Source of the DNA: Candidatus Flexicrinis proximus | Lineage (GTDB): Bacteria; Chloroflexota; Anaerolineae; Aggregatilineales; Phototrophicaceae | Length of the DNA: 64,000 nucleotides | Direction: 5' to 3' | NCBI GenBank assembly: GCA_016712885.1 | Contig: JADJQF010000011.1 | Coordinates: 124,001 to 188,000 of the forward strand | Shown: piece after piece, positions 1 to 7,871 of the stretch | Layout: each line of letters opens with the position of its first letter | Numbering within the stretch: position 1 is the first letter of the stretch | Notes under the pieces: model-generated | Told to the model about the DNA's origin: nothing | Database searches by the model: none | What the model saw: only the letters and a program-made list of their open reading frames with translations | Position numbers and translations under genes: made by a program

Positions 1-251
1 ACAAGCACCCAGGCGGCGGCCAGCCCGAGGGCGCCGTTGACCAGGGCAGCCAGCAGAGCAAGGCGCACACTGAGGCTCAAGGCGGCGAGGGCGTCCGGAG
101 TGGTTAAATCCTCGATGATCGGGGCGAGGCCGTCCCTGAAGGCGCCGGAAATAATGGCGATCAACGGGGCGAGCAGCAGCAGGCCGGCATAGGCGAGGAC
201 GGCGAATACCAGCAGGCCGGCGGCGAGGCTGTTAACGGGTCTTTCGCGCAT
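1..251 (-). CDS. cysW: Sulfate ABC transporter permease CysW, N-terminal part (cut by window edge)
   Basis: Only the first 83 codons lie in the window; the rest is beyond position 1. The start is ATG at 251-249, 20 bp inside the end of the cysT gene, the overlap usual for translationally coupled permease pairs. The visible part has a short basic N-terminus, a strongly hydrophobic first membrane segment (about residues 9-34), then the start of a second. It would pair with CysT to form the membrane channel of a sulfate/thiosulfate importer. The family call rests mainly on position after a sulfate-binding protein and cysT, because the diagnostic cytoplasmic EAA loop is outside the window. Confidence 0.75.
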   Translation of the reverse strand, partial: MRERPVNSLAAGLLVFAVLAYAGLLLLAPLIAIISGAFRDGLAPIIEDLTTPDALAALSLSVRLALLAALVNGALGLAAAWVL

Positions 252-1083
252 CGTTTTGCCTCCGGCTGAAACGGGCGACGATGGTGGTCACGATCAAGGC
301 GATCAGAAGCATGACCAGCGATACCCCGCTGGCGCTGGCCATATCGCCATTTTCGACCTGCCCATAAATGTAGACGGCGGCGGTCTTAGAGATGCTGCCG
401 GCGACGACGATGATCGAGCCGAATTCGCCGAGGGCACGGGCGAAGCTGAGCAACCCACCGGCAATCATCGAGGGGAGGAGCGCCGGCAGGACGATACGGC
501 GGAAAGCCGTCCACTCGGAGGCGCCCAGCGTAAAGGCGGCTTCCTGCGGGCGGGTATCGAGGGCTTCCAGCACCGGCTGGACGGCGCGAATGACGAACGG
601 ATAGCCGACAAATGCCAGCGCGAGGATGATGCCGGGCGGCGAAAACACGACACGCAAGCCGAGTTCGCGGTCGAGCCAGCCGCCCAGCGCGGTCTGCGGG
701 CCGTAGAGCAGGACCAACATGACGCCGGTGACGAGGGTCGGGATGGCGAAGGGGAGATCGATCAGCGCATTGAACAGCTTCTTGCCAGGGAAACGATAAC
801 GCGCCAGCACGACGGCGGTCAAGGTTCCCATGAAGACGTTAACGACTGCCATGATCGCGGCGGTCCAGACGCTAAGCCAGATCGACTGGAGCGCCGCAGG
901 ACGGGTGATGCTTGCCCAAAGCGAGTCGAGACCACTGCGAAAGCCTTCGACCGATATCACGACCAAAGGCAGGACGACCAGCGCGCCGAGATAGATCAGG
1001 ACTGACGCGCGCAACCCCCACGCGCCGAAATCGACGGTAGGGGTTGAGCGGGCTTCGGGCAGGGTTGTGGCTGCCTGCGCCAT
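232..1083 (-). CDS. cysT: Sulfate ABC transporter permease CysT (CysU)
   Basis: A 283-residue inner-membrane permease of the binding-protein-dependent family, the usual CysT length. About six hydrophobic segments are visible. The conserved cytoplasmic EAA loop is seen near residues 180-200 (EAAFTLGASEWTAFRRIVLP), the site that contacts the ATPase. The stretch with RALGEFGSIIVVAGSI is typical of sulfate/molybdate permeases. It starts 2 nt after the sulfate-binding protein gene and overlaps cysW, so the three are one operon. No cysA ATPase is in the window; it could follow cysW beyond the left edge. Molybdate specificity is less likely because the binding protein looks like Sbp/CysP. Confidence 0.9.
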   Translation of the reverse strand: MAQAATTLPEARSTPTVDFGAWGLRASVLIYLGALVVLPLVVISVEGFRSGLDSLWASITRPAALQSIWLSVWTAAIMAVVNVFMGTLTAVVLARYRFPGKKLFNALIDLPFAIPTLVTGVMLVLLYGPQTALGGWLDRELGLRVVFSPPGIILALAFVGYPFVIRAVQPVLEALDTRPQEAAFTLGASEWTAFRRIVLPALLPSMIAGGLLSFARALGEFGSIIVVAGSISKTAAVYIYGQVENGDMASASGVSLVMLLIALIVTTIVARFSRRQNDARKTR

Positions 1084-1085
1084 AC

Positions 1086-2156
1086 TTACTGGCCTTTCAC
1101 TTCCGCGATGACTTGGGTGAAGACGCCTTCCTCACCGAAGATCGCGGGGACAACCTCCGGCCAGCCGCCGAAATCGCGGATGGTGAACAGGTCGGCCGGG
1201 AGCGGGTATTTCGGATCCGGCTCAGGGGTCGGGACGGCGGGATCGGGGGTGGCGACCGCCGCGGCTTCTTCGTCTGCGATGAGCAGGGGCGCACGGAAAC
1301 CATGCTTATAGAAGATGGCCTGCGCTTCCGGAGTGTAGACAAATTCGAGGAAGGCTTCGGCCACTTCGCGGGTGCCGTGGGCGTCGACGTAGGTGTCGAC
1401 AAGGGCGATCGGGTTTTCGATGACCAGCGTCGACGACGGATAGACGATGTCGTAAGCGCCTTCGCCGCTGACTTCGATGCCGGCGAAGTATTCATTTTCG
1501 TAGGTGATGGCAACGTCGCCGATGCCGCGTTCGAAGGTGAGGAAGCTCTCGCGGCCGTCGGCATCAAGGGCGATGACGTTGGTGAAGACCGCAGTGAGGA
1601 AGGCACGCGCACCGTCCACGCCGGTGTCGAAGCCCTGGACCTGACCGCGGAAGGCCGCGCCGTAGGCTCCCATCACGTTCCACTGCGCGCCGCCGCTGGT
1701 GGCGGGGTCCGGGGTGACGACTTCAACGCCCTCGCGGGCCAGATCCGCCCAGTCGAGGATGGTGTCGGGGTTTCCCTCACGGACGACCAGGATCACGAGC
1801 GAGCTTTTGTCGAAACCGCGCGTCGGGTTGTCCTGCCAATCGTGGGTGATGAGTCCGGCTTTGGCAATGTTGGTCACGTGGGCTTCCTGGGAGAGCGCGA
1901 CGATGTCGGCCTCGAAGCCGCCGATGACAGCGCGGGACTGTGCCCCGCTGGCGACCCAACTGGTCTCGAAAGTAACATCCTGTCCGGTCTGTGCTTTCCA
2001 GTGGTCGACAAACAGCGGAATGATCTCGCCATAGGCCTCGCGAGGGACGGCGTAACCGGCGAGGGTGAGCGTCAGCGGCTCCTGTGCGTGAACGACGCTG
2101 ACGGATAACACCACCAGTGCGAGTATTCCGACAAAGAGGCGGTGCAACCTGTGCAT
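1086..2156 (-). CDS. Periplasmic/lipid-anchored sulfate-binding protein (Sbp/CysP type)
   Basis: A 356-residue exported binding protein that captures sulfate or thiosulfate for the adjacent CysT/CysW permease. The ATG at 2156 is preferred over an in-frame ATG at 2189 because AGGAG lies 6 nt before it and inside the longer version. Residues 1-25 form a signal peptide ending near VVHAQ. The mature part has the family pattern around VASGAQSRAVIGGFEADIV (sulfate-contacting region) and a C-terminal DLFTIRDFGGWPEVVPAIF block. Oddity: a Thr/Pro/Glu-rich insertion (about residues 302-322) interrupts the C-terminal lobe. It heads the importer operon and follows a two-component pair by 110 bp; that gap may hold its own promoter. 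Confidence 0.88.
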   Translation of the reverse strand: MHRLHRLFVGILALVVLSVSVVHAQEPLTLTLAGYAVPREAYGEIIPLFVDHWKAQTGQDVTFETSWVASGAQSRAVIGGFEADIVALSQEAHVTNIAKAGLITHDWQDNPTRGFDKSSLVILVVREGNPDTILDWADLAREGVEVVTPDPATSGGAQWNVMGAYGAAFRGQVQGFDTGVDGARAFLTAVFTNVIALDADGRESFLTFERGIGDVAITYENEYFAGIEVSGEGAYDIVYPSSTLVIENPIALVDTYVDAHGTREVAEAFLEFVYTPEAQAIFYKHGFRAPLLIADEEAAAVATPDPAVPTPEPDPKYPLPADLFTIRDFGGWPEVVPAIFGEEGVFTQVIAEVKGQ

Positions 2157-2266
2157 GTTTTGCTCCTGTAATTTGCTCAACAGGATCAAGCATAGTTCAG
2201 GCGGGTAACGGGCGAAGTTACGGGCCGGTCATACGTTGGTCACGAGTTGCGCCAGGCAGCGGCACC

Positions 2267-2947
2267 CTATTTCTTTTCAACGAGCGCATAGCCAACGCCG
2301 GGGACGGCCTCGATGACGGCCTGCGAGTCGCCATCTTCAGGCTCGATCTTGCGGCGCAGGCGGTAGACCAACTGCTTGAGCATGGCTTTGTCGCCACCGC
2401 CGGGGCCATAGATGCGGTCGATCAGGGTTTGGGCGGGCAGGACGCGGCCGCTGTTGACCATCAAGGCTTCCAGCAGTTTCACTTCGAGGGCGGTGAGCTG
2501 GACAGGCGGGAGCTGGACACCCTCAAGGGTATGGCGCTCGGCATCGAGGGTATAGCCGGCGAAGGCAAGCTGGCGCGGCGGCTGGGCCATGCCGGCGCGG
2601 CGCATGACGGACTGCACCCGCGCGATCAGCTCGGTATGGCTGAAGGGCTTGGTCATATAGTCGTCGGCACCCAGCCCGAGTCCTTCGACGATGTCGGTGT
2701 CGGAGTCGCGCACGGTGAGCATGATGATGGGAGTCGCGGAGTGCTGCCGGATGGTACGGCAGACGGTCAGCCCGTCAATTTCAGGGATCTGGACGTCGAG
2801 CACCACCAGGTCGGGCTGTTCGCTGGCGAAGCGGTCGAGCGCGGTGCGACCATCGTGCGCCAGCAGCACGTCGAAGCCGGCGCGGCGCAATGTAAAGCTC
2901 ACCACGTCGGCCAGAACCAGATCGTCATCTACCACAAGTGCTTTCAT
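2267..2947 (-). CDS. OmpR/PhoB-family response regulator
   Basis: A two-domain DNA-binding response regulator of about 226 residues. The receiver domain (1-118) shows the acidic triplet DDD near residue 7, the phosphoacceptor Asp in VVLDVQIPEIDG, the switch Thr in MLTVRD and the Lys in MTKPF. The C-terminal winged helix (about 130-226) ends in the family's VRGVGY-like block (VPGVGYAL). I place the start at ATG 2947, giving MKALVVDDD; an ATG five codons upstream is also possible. It lies 84 bp after the histidine kinase on the same strand, so it is the likely cognate partner. The regulated genes are unknown; the sulfate operon directly downstream is one candidate. Confidence 0.88.
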   Translation of the reverse strand: MKALVVDDDLVLADVVSFTLRRAGFDVLLAHDGRTALDRFASEQPDLVVLDVQIPEIDGLTVCRTIRQHSATPIIMLTVRDSDTDIVEGLGLGADDYMTKPFSHTELIARVQSVMRRAGMAQPPRQLAFAGYTLDAERHTLEGVQLPPVQLTALEVKLLEALMVNSGRVLPAQTLIDRIYGPGGGDKAMLKQLVYRLRRKIEPEDGDSQAVIEAVPGVGYALVEKK

Positions 2948-3031
2948 CGTTGTCACCCTCATCCCGCCGTTTCAGTTGGAGAACTACAGCGGATAGCGTC
3001 CAAGTTGCGGCCAACTGCTGCGCGCCATTTA

Positions 3032-4108
3032 TCAGGCTTCCGGCAGGCTAAACCAGAAGCGTGAGCCGCCGCCGCCGCGCGCGTCGACGCCCACCGCGCC
3101 GCCATGCGCTTCGACGATTGCCTTGACCACGGATAAACCGAGACCCGCGCCGTAGTCTTCGGAGGCGGTGGCCCCCAGGCGCACGAAGCGTTTGAAAACA
3201 CCGTCGCGCTTGTCGTCCGGGATCCCCGCGCCCCGGTCGGCGACGACAACGCGGGTTGCGCCCGATTGCCGCTCCACGGAGATATCGATCGCGCCGCCGG
3301 TGGGGCTGTATTTGCTGGCGTTGGCGATCAGGTTAACCAGCACCTGCACGAGACGGGTCGAGTCGGCCAAGATCGAGACAGGCATGAGCGGGACGTCGAC
3401 GGAGAGGCGCTGGCGGCGGCGGTTGAGGAAGGGCTGAACCAGGCGGGCGGCATCGGCGATCAAGGCCTGGGTGTCGATGGTGACACGCCGGAGGACGAGC
3501 TGTTCCGCCTCGATTTTCGAGCTTTCGAGCAGGTTGTCGATCAACTGGCCCATGCTGCTGATGCTGAGATGGAGCGAGTTGAGGAGTTCGTCGAGTTCGG
3601 CAGGCGAGAGGTCGCGCGCGTTCTCCAGAAGCAGCTCGAGCGAGACTTTCATGCCGGCCAGTGGGGTCCTGAATTCATGCGAGATGTTGCCGAGGAAGTA
3701 GGCTTGCAGACTGCGCTGCGAGTCCGACCATTCCTTGGCGGCGGCCAGCTCGCGGAGCATGGAGAGGATGCGGTAGCGGCTCTGCTCCAGCACCTTAGCC
3801 AGCGAATAGACTTCGGTCAGGCGACCGGTGGTGTGGATGGGCGTGGTCAGGTCACCTTCGCCCAATTTGCGCGCAGCGATCACCAACTGCCAGAGATCGC
3901 GCTGACCGTGGCGGATGATCAACCCAATGGCCAGCGCGCCGATGGCGCTGAAGACGAACAAGGCGGCGCCGAAGGTCAGCAGGCGCGGCGGCCCGTCCGC
4001 GGCCCAGGAAGCAGCGGCGTAGGAGAGCGCTCCGACGCTAAACGCCATGGCAGACGCGAGCAGAGTCACCTGGCGGGTTACATTGAGAGGGTTGCGCAGC
4101 AGATCCAT
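3032..4108 (-). CDS. Membrane sensor histidine kinase
   Basis: A 358-residue kinase. Two hydrophobic segments (about 12-34 and 42-65) are joined by a very short external loop, so there is hardly any periplasmic sensor domain. A HAMP-like linker (66-118) follows. The HisKA helix contains the phosphorylated His144 in NISHEFRTPLAG. The HATPase domain shows the N box (NLIANASKYSP), G1 (DRGAGIPDD) and G2 (GAGLGLSVVKAIVEAHGG). It is first in a two-gene unit with the OmpR-type regulator downstream. With so little outside the membrane, the signal is probably sensed in the membrane or through a partner (inference). Confidence 0.88.
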   Translation of the reverse strand: MDLLRNPLNVTRQVTLLASAMAFSVGALSYAAASWAADGPPRLLTFGAALFVFSAIGALAIGLIIRHGQRDLWQLVIAARKLGEGDLTTPIHTTGRLTEVYSLAKVLEQSRYRILSMLRELAAAKEWSDSQRSLQAYFLGNISHEFRTPLAGMKVSLELLLENARDLSPAELDELLNSLHLSISSMGQLIDNLLESSKIEAEQLVLRRVTIDTQALIADAARLVQPFLNRRRQRLSVDVPLMPVSILADSTRLVQVLVNLIANASKYSPTGGAIDISVERQSGATRVVVADRGAGIPDDKRDGVFKRFVRLGATASEDYGAGLGLSVVKAIVEAHGGAVGVDARGGGGSRFWFSLPEA

Positions 4109-4411
4109 GACGCCAAGTATACCCGCACGTCAAGGCTTGAATAAGGAATGACCCAGTTACAACTCGGTAGAAACACACCCGACCATCCGGTATGTCCCGT
4201 TTGACCGGGGCAGACGAATGATCGGGATGTGAGTACGCGCGCCCCCAGCGAGGGGAAGCCAACGCCGGTTCGAGAGGTCGTGGCAACACCAGGGGCGCAG
4301 CGTAAACCCGATTTGATTGTATGCCCGCCTGATCGGACCCTTCATGACGGATGTCACGAATTCGCTTGCCGATCGGCATGCGCCGCTGAAAAATCATGCG
4401 GCTGTTTGAGA
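4109..4411. other. Intergenic stretch without a recognisable gene
   Basis: This lies between the start of the histidine kinase gene and the structured repeat copy at 4412-4533. It is less GC-rich than its neighbours near 4130-4170, as expected for the kinase promoter. No convincing open frame with a ribosome-binding site was seen on either strand, and no RNA gene was recognised. Confidence 0.5.
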
Positions 4412-4533
4412 AGGCGCAGAGGCGAAGCCTCCACACCTCCACCAGAGGACTTACGCCCGCTGGACTCCCTGACCTGCGACTTCAACACGAGTGCGCGCTG
4501 AAATCGCGTGGCAGAAGGTGCAGAGCACCCGAC
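4412..4533 (+). repeat. Intergenic multi-hairpin repeat, copy A
   Basis: One of eight related elements in the window. Modules in order: hairpin 1, AGAGGC/GCCTC around 4418-4432; hairpin 2, CCAG/CTGG at about 4442-4464; central hairpin with arms GCGACTTCA (4476-4484) and TGAAATCGC (4499-4507), one mismatch; terminal hairpin GGTGC-AGA-GCACC at 4517-4529. An outer pairing ACCT/AGGT can enclose the middle hairpins. It ends 25 nt from the stop codon of the aldo/keto reductase gene and is antisense to that gene. The central stem is more degenerate than in copies D to F. Confidence 0.75.
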
Positions 4534-4558
4534 AGAATGAGGCTCCTCAAACGGCCGC

Positions 4559-5542
4559 TTACTGCGGACCCACGACGCGATGCGGCACGTAAGGTTCTTC
4601 CAGGTAGGCGACCTCTTCCGGCGAGAGTTTGGTGGAGAGCGCGCCGATGGCATCTTCCAGATGCGAAATTTTGGTTGCCCCGATGATCGGCGCGGTCACC
4701 GGCTCTTTCTGGAGCAGCCAGGCAAGCGCGACGTGAGCGCGCGGGACGCCATGCTTTTCCGCGAGTTCGGCGACGCGCTCCACGATGTTTTGATCGGTCG
4801 CGGCGGTCGCATCGTATTTCCACTTTGCGATCTGATCGGTTTCCGAGCGAAGCGTCGTTTCGGATGACGCGAGGCGGGTCAACCTGCCCGATGCGAGCGG
4901 GCTATAGGGGATCGTGCCGATCTTTTCTTCGCGGCAGAGCGGCATCATTTCCCGCTCTTCTTCGCGGTAGATGAGGTTCATGTGATTCTGCATCGAGACA
5001 AAGCGCGTCCAGCCGTGCTTCTCGGCTACGTGCAGCGCCTTCTGGAACTGCCAGGCGTACATGGCGGATGCCCCGATATAGCGTGCCTTGCCGGCCCGCA
5101 CGACGTCGTTCAGAGCTTCCATGGTCTCTTCGATGGGGGTTTCGTAGTCCCAGCGATGGATCTGGTAGAGGTCGACATAATCGGTCCCAAGCCGCTTGAG
5201 GCTTTTGTCGATTTCGCTGAGTATCGCCTTGCGCGATAGCCCGGAACCATTTGGCCCTTCACGCATTTTGCCATGGATTTTGGTGGCGATGACCACCTCA
5301 TCGCGGTTTGCGAAGTCCTTGAGGGCGCGACCGAGGATTTCTTCGCTGACCCCGATCGAGTAGACATTGGCGGTATCAAAGAAATTGATGCCCATTTCGA
5401 GGGCTTTCCGGATGACGGGCCGGCTGTTTTCCTCGTCGAGGACCCATTTGTGAACCCAATTGGCCGCGTCGCCAAAGCCCATGCAGCCCAGGCAAATGCG
5501 TGAGACTTTCATGCCGGTTGAACCTAGCCGAACGTACTCCAT
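4559..5542 (-). CDS. Aldo/keto reductase
   Basis: A 327-residue NADPH-dependent oxidoreductase with the (beta/alpha)8 fold of the AKR superfamily, close to the usual 320-340 length. Visible signatures are INFFDTANVYSIGVSEE (catalytic Asp and Tyr), the Lys in VIATKIHG and the His in LYQIHRWD, which complete the catalytic tetrad, plus a C-terminal cofactor-binding stretch TAPIIGATKISHLEDAI. The start ATG at 5542 has AGGAGG about 5 nt upstream. Substrate cannot be told from sequence. It is a single gene, divergent from the PilJ-PAS kinase, and its 3' end abuts repeat copy A. Confidence 0.9.
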   Translation of the reverse strand: MEYVRLGSTGMKVSRICLGCMGFGDAANWVHKWVLDEENSRPVIRKALEMGINFFDTANVYSIGVSEEILGRALKDFANRDEVVIATKIHGKMREGPNGSGLSRKAILSEIDKSLKRLGTDYVDLYQIHRWDYETPIEETMEALNDVVRAGKARYIGASAMYAWQFQKALHVAEKHGWTRFVSMQNHMNLIYREEEREMMPLCREEKIGTIPYSPLASGRLTRLASSETTLRSETDQIAKWKYDATAATDQNIVERVAELAEKHGVPRAHVALAWLLQKEPVTAPIIGATKISHLEDAIGALSTKLSPEEVAYLEEPYVPHRVVGPQ

Positions 5543-5672
5543 AGAGTCCTCCTGACGGATACTCGTAAGCGATTACCGGTGTCCTGGCGGAGTTTACCTC
5601 CAATTTCATCGGAACGCGGAATGCGCGTTATTATCTCCGGGTATCACGGTAAAGTGACTTCCGGCGGCCTGC
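5543..5672. promoter_or_regulatory. Divergent promoter region with a short inverted repeat
   Basis: This 130 bp region separates the aldo/keto reductase gene (minus) and the sensor kinase gene (plus), so it must carry both promoters. An inverted repeat AACGCG-GAATG-CGCGTT lies at 5613-5629 and could be an operator; in GC-rich DNA a 6-bp arm is weak evidence. No regulator gene is adjacent. Confidence 0.35.
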
Positions 5673-7448
5673 ATGCCTCGCACGTTCGACAGTTCGTTAC
5701 GCCGCATCACGCTGTTATGGCTTTTCAGCCTGGCGGTGATCGCGGTGCTTGCGCTGTCCAGCGATATTCTGATCAACAACACGGCCACGCGCAGCGAAAC
5801 GTTTGCCGATTTCGTCAATGTCGCGGGGCGCCAGCGGATGTGGACGTCGCAGATCGCGCTGCAGGCGACGCAGCTTGTGATGGCTGACAGCGCCACGGCA
5901 CGGGCAACCTATGTGCGCCGCCTGCGCCAGTCGGTGGACACCATGCGGATCGAATACGATCAAATCCGCCGGGAAACGGCACAAATACCGGCGGCGGTCA
6001 GGCTGTTCGAGGAGGGCGAGCAGGCCCTCAACCGCCTGACCGCCGCGTACTGGGAGGCGTGCGAAGCCCTGCTTTCGCTGCCGGGCGACCAGGCTACAGC
6101 ACAATCCGAACCCTATACCCGCATCGCCGACAACTCGCAAATCCTGCTGATTCAGATGGACGGGGTTGTCCGCGCGCTGATCGATTACAACACGCTGTCG
6201 AAACGGGCGCTTCAGCAGATCAATACCCTGCGCGTGCTGGCGGTGATGGTAATTCTGGCTGTGCAGTTCGCGTTCGTGTTCCGGCCGGCGATTGCGCGGA
6301 TCCGTCAGCGGGCCAACGCGCTGGAGACGGAAATCGTCGAACGGAAACGCGCCGAGGCAGAGCTGCGGGCAAGCGAGTCGCGTTTCCGGTCGCTGGTTGA
6401 AACCGCACCCGTCGGCATCTTCCAGAGCGACGCGCAAGGGACGATTACATGGGTCAATACGCGCTGGAAAGAACTGATGGGGCTGACCGGCGACGAGTCG
6501 CTGGGCATGAAGTGGCGGGAAACGATCCATGCCGACGACCGCGATCGCGTGCTTGATGCGATCACGCTCAAGACCGAGGTGACGCCCAATGCGATGGCCG
6601 ATTACCGGATCATGCGCGGCGACGGATCGACGCTGACGCTGCACGCGACGGCGACGCCGCTCCTGACCGCGCAGGGGGAGACGGGCGGCATCCTGGGCAC
6701 GATCATGGATATTACCCAGCGTAAGGTCGCCGAAGAACGCGCGCTGAAGCTGGAGGCCGAACGCCAGCGCATCCGTGTGCTGGGAGAGTTCATCCGCGAT
6801 ACGTCGCATGACCTGCGGACGCCGCTCACGGTGATCAAATCCGGGCTGTACTTCATCCGTAGGCTGACCGACCTCGACCGGATCCGCGAACGGGCCGTGC
6901 AGATTGATGAGCAGGTCGATTACCTGAACATCGTGATCGATCAACTGCAGGAGATGGCGACCCTTGACTCGCTGGCGGACCTGACGCTGGTGACGCTGGA
7001 CATCGGGCCGCTGCTGCAGGATGCTGTGCAGGACGCGTATTTCAAGAAACGGGAGACGCCGGCGGCCGTAGAGGTTGACATCGCCAAAGATCTGCCGCCG
7101 GCATACGCGGCGCCCGACCGGCTGATCAGCGCGTTCCGAGCCGTGCTGGACAATGCGCGGCGCTATACGCCGGCGGGTGGGCTGATTAAGGTGCAGGCCC
7201 GCGCAGAGGACGGACAGGTTGTGATCACGGTGGCGGACAACGGGATCGGTATTCCATCTGACCAACTGGCGCGGGTATTCGAGCGCTTCTATAAGGTCGA
7301 CAGCGCGCGGGGAATCGGCGGCGGCGCAGGGCTGGGGTTACCGATTGCCCGGCGCATCATCGACCTGCACGGCGGAAGAATCACGCTGGAGAGCGCATTG
7401 GGGCAGGGTACGACGGTCCGGTTGATGCTGCGCGCCGCCGTGTCGTAA
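5673..7448 (+). CDS. Sensor histidine kinase with PilJ/NarX-like sensor and PAS domains
   Basis: A 591-residue kinase. The order is: membrane segment 1 (about 12-31); an extracytoplasmic helical domain starting with NVAGRQRMWTSQIALQATQL, the hallmark of PilJ/NarX-type four-helix sensors (about 45-185); membrane segment 2 (about 190-207); a coiled linker; a PAS domain (about 232-355); HisKA with the His in RDTSHDLRTPL; and HATPase with N, G1 and G2 boxes (DNGIGIPSDQL, GAGLGLPIARRI). No response regulator gene is next to it, so it is an orphan kinase here. The ligand is unknown; PilJ-like domains in NarX/NarQ bind nitrate, but nitrate sensing here is only a possibility. Confidence 0.87.
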   Translation: MPRTFDSSLRRITLLWLFSLAVIAVLALSSDILINNTATRSETFADFVNVAGRQRMWTSQIALQATQLVMADSATARATYVRRLRQSVDTMRIEYDQIRRETAQIPAAVRLFEEGEQALNRLTAAYWEACEALLSLPGDQATAQSEPYTRIADNSQILLIQMDGVVRALIDYNTLSKRALQQINTLRVLAVMVILAVQFAFVFRPAIARIRQRANALETEIVERKRAEAELRASESRFRSLVETAPVGIFQSDAQGTITWVNTRWKELMGLTGDESLGMKWRETIHADDRDRVLDAITLKTEVTPNAMADYRIMRGDGSTLTLHATATPLLTAQGETGGILGTIMDITQRKVAEERALKLEAERQRIRVLGEFIRDTSHDLRTPLTVIKSGLYFIRRLTDLDRIRERAVQIDEQVDYLNIVIDQLQEMATLDSLADLTLVTLDIGPLLQDAVQDAYFKKRETPAAVEVDIAKDLPPAYAAPDRLISAFRAVLDNARRYTPAGGLIKVQARAEDGQVVITVADNGIGIPSDQLARVFERFYKVDSARGIGGGAGLGLPIARRIIDLHGGRITLESALGQGTTVRLMLRAAVS

Positions 7449-7469
7449 GGGCTGATATTCGATTAGTAT

Positions 7470-7590
7470 GTGGAGGCGCTGCCTCCATACCTCCACGAGA
7501 GGACTTACGCCCTCTGGGCTCGCTGACCTGCGTCTTCAGCGCATGCGCTGAAAGAGCGGACCAGCATGCGCAGGAGTGTATATTCCTGCC
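7470..7590 (+). repeat. Intergenic multi-hairpin repeat, copy B
   Basis: It begins 22 nt after the stop codon of the PilJ-PAS kinase, in the sense orientation. Hairpin 1 is TGGAGGC-GCT-GCCTCCA (7471-7487), perfect. Hairpin 2 is AGAGG/CCTCT at about 7497-7515. The central hairpin TTCAGCGC-AT-GCGCTGAA (7535-7552) is perfect. The terminal hairpin AGGAGT-GTAT-ATTCCT (7572-7587) has one G-T pair. It is followed by the degenerate copy C; together they fill most of the 423 bp gap before the glycosidase gene. Confidence 0.8.
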
Positions 7591-7645
7591 GTGCCCTGGG
7601 ACAGCGTCCAGATCGGATAAGGCGTTTCAGACGGCCTCCTAGTTT

Positions 7646-7739
7646 CTGAAGGCGGCGCTTCCACGCCTCCGCGAGGGGCGCAAGCCCCTCGACCCCCGCC
7701 GTGGGAGGTGCAATATCCGGCCGAGGTTTGGGCGGAACC
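7646..7739 (+). repeat. Intergenic multi-hairpin repeat, copy C (shortened)
   Basis: A shortened member of the family, 55 nt after copy B in the same orientation. Hairpin 1 is weak (GAAG/CTTC around 7648-7661). Hairpin 2 is exceptionally strong: CGAGGGGC-GCAA-GCCCCTCG (7672-7691), with a GNRA-type loop. The pairing CCTCC/GGGAGG can enclose it. The central long hairpin present in other copies is missing. The 3' tail keeps a GGTTT/GAACC pairing (about 7725-7739). No gene was seen in 7740-7871. Confidence 0.65.
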
Positions 7740-7871
7740 GCGCTGCACGTGCATAACGCGCTCTGGAAAAGCCCGGGGAGTCAGGGGAAAATAGGGCATT
7801 GAGACCGGTCACATCGGGATTGACCGAGATGATCGCGGCTCACGCAGACACGTCACCTGACTGGAGCATCA

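Noticed and set aside
5715..7265. 516-codon minus-strand open frame opposite the PilJ-PAS kinase
   Set aside because: The plus-strand kinase has every expected motif in order; the antisense frame has none and is compositionally odd.
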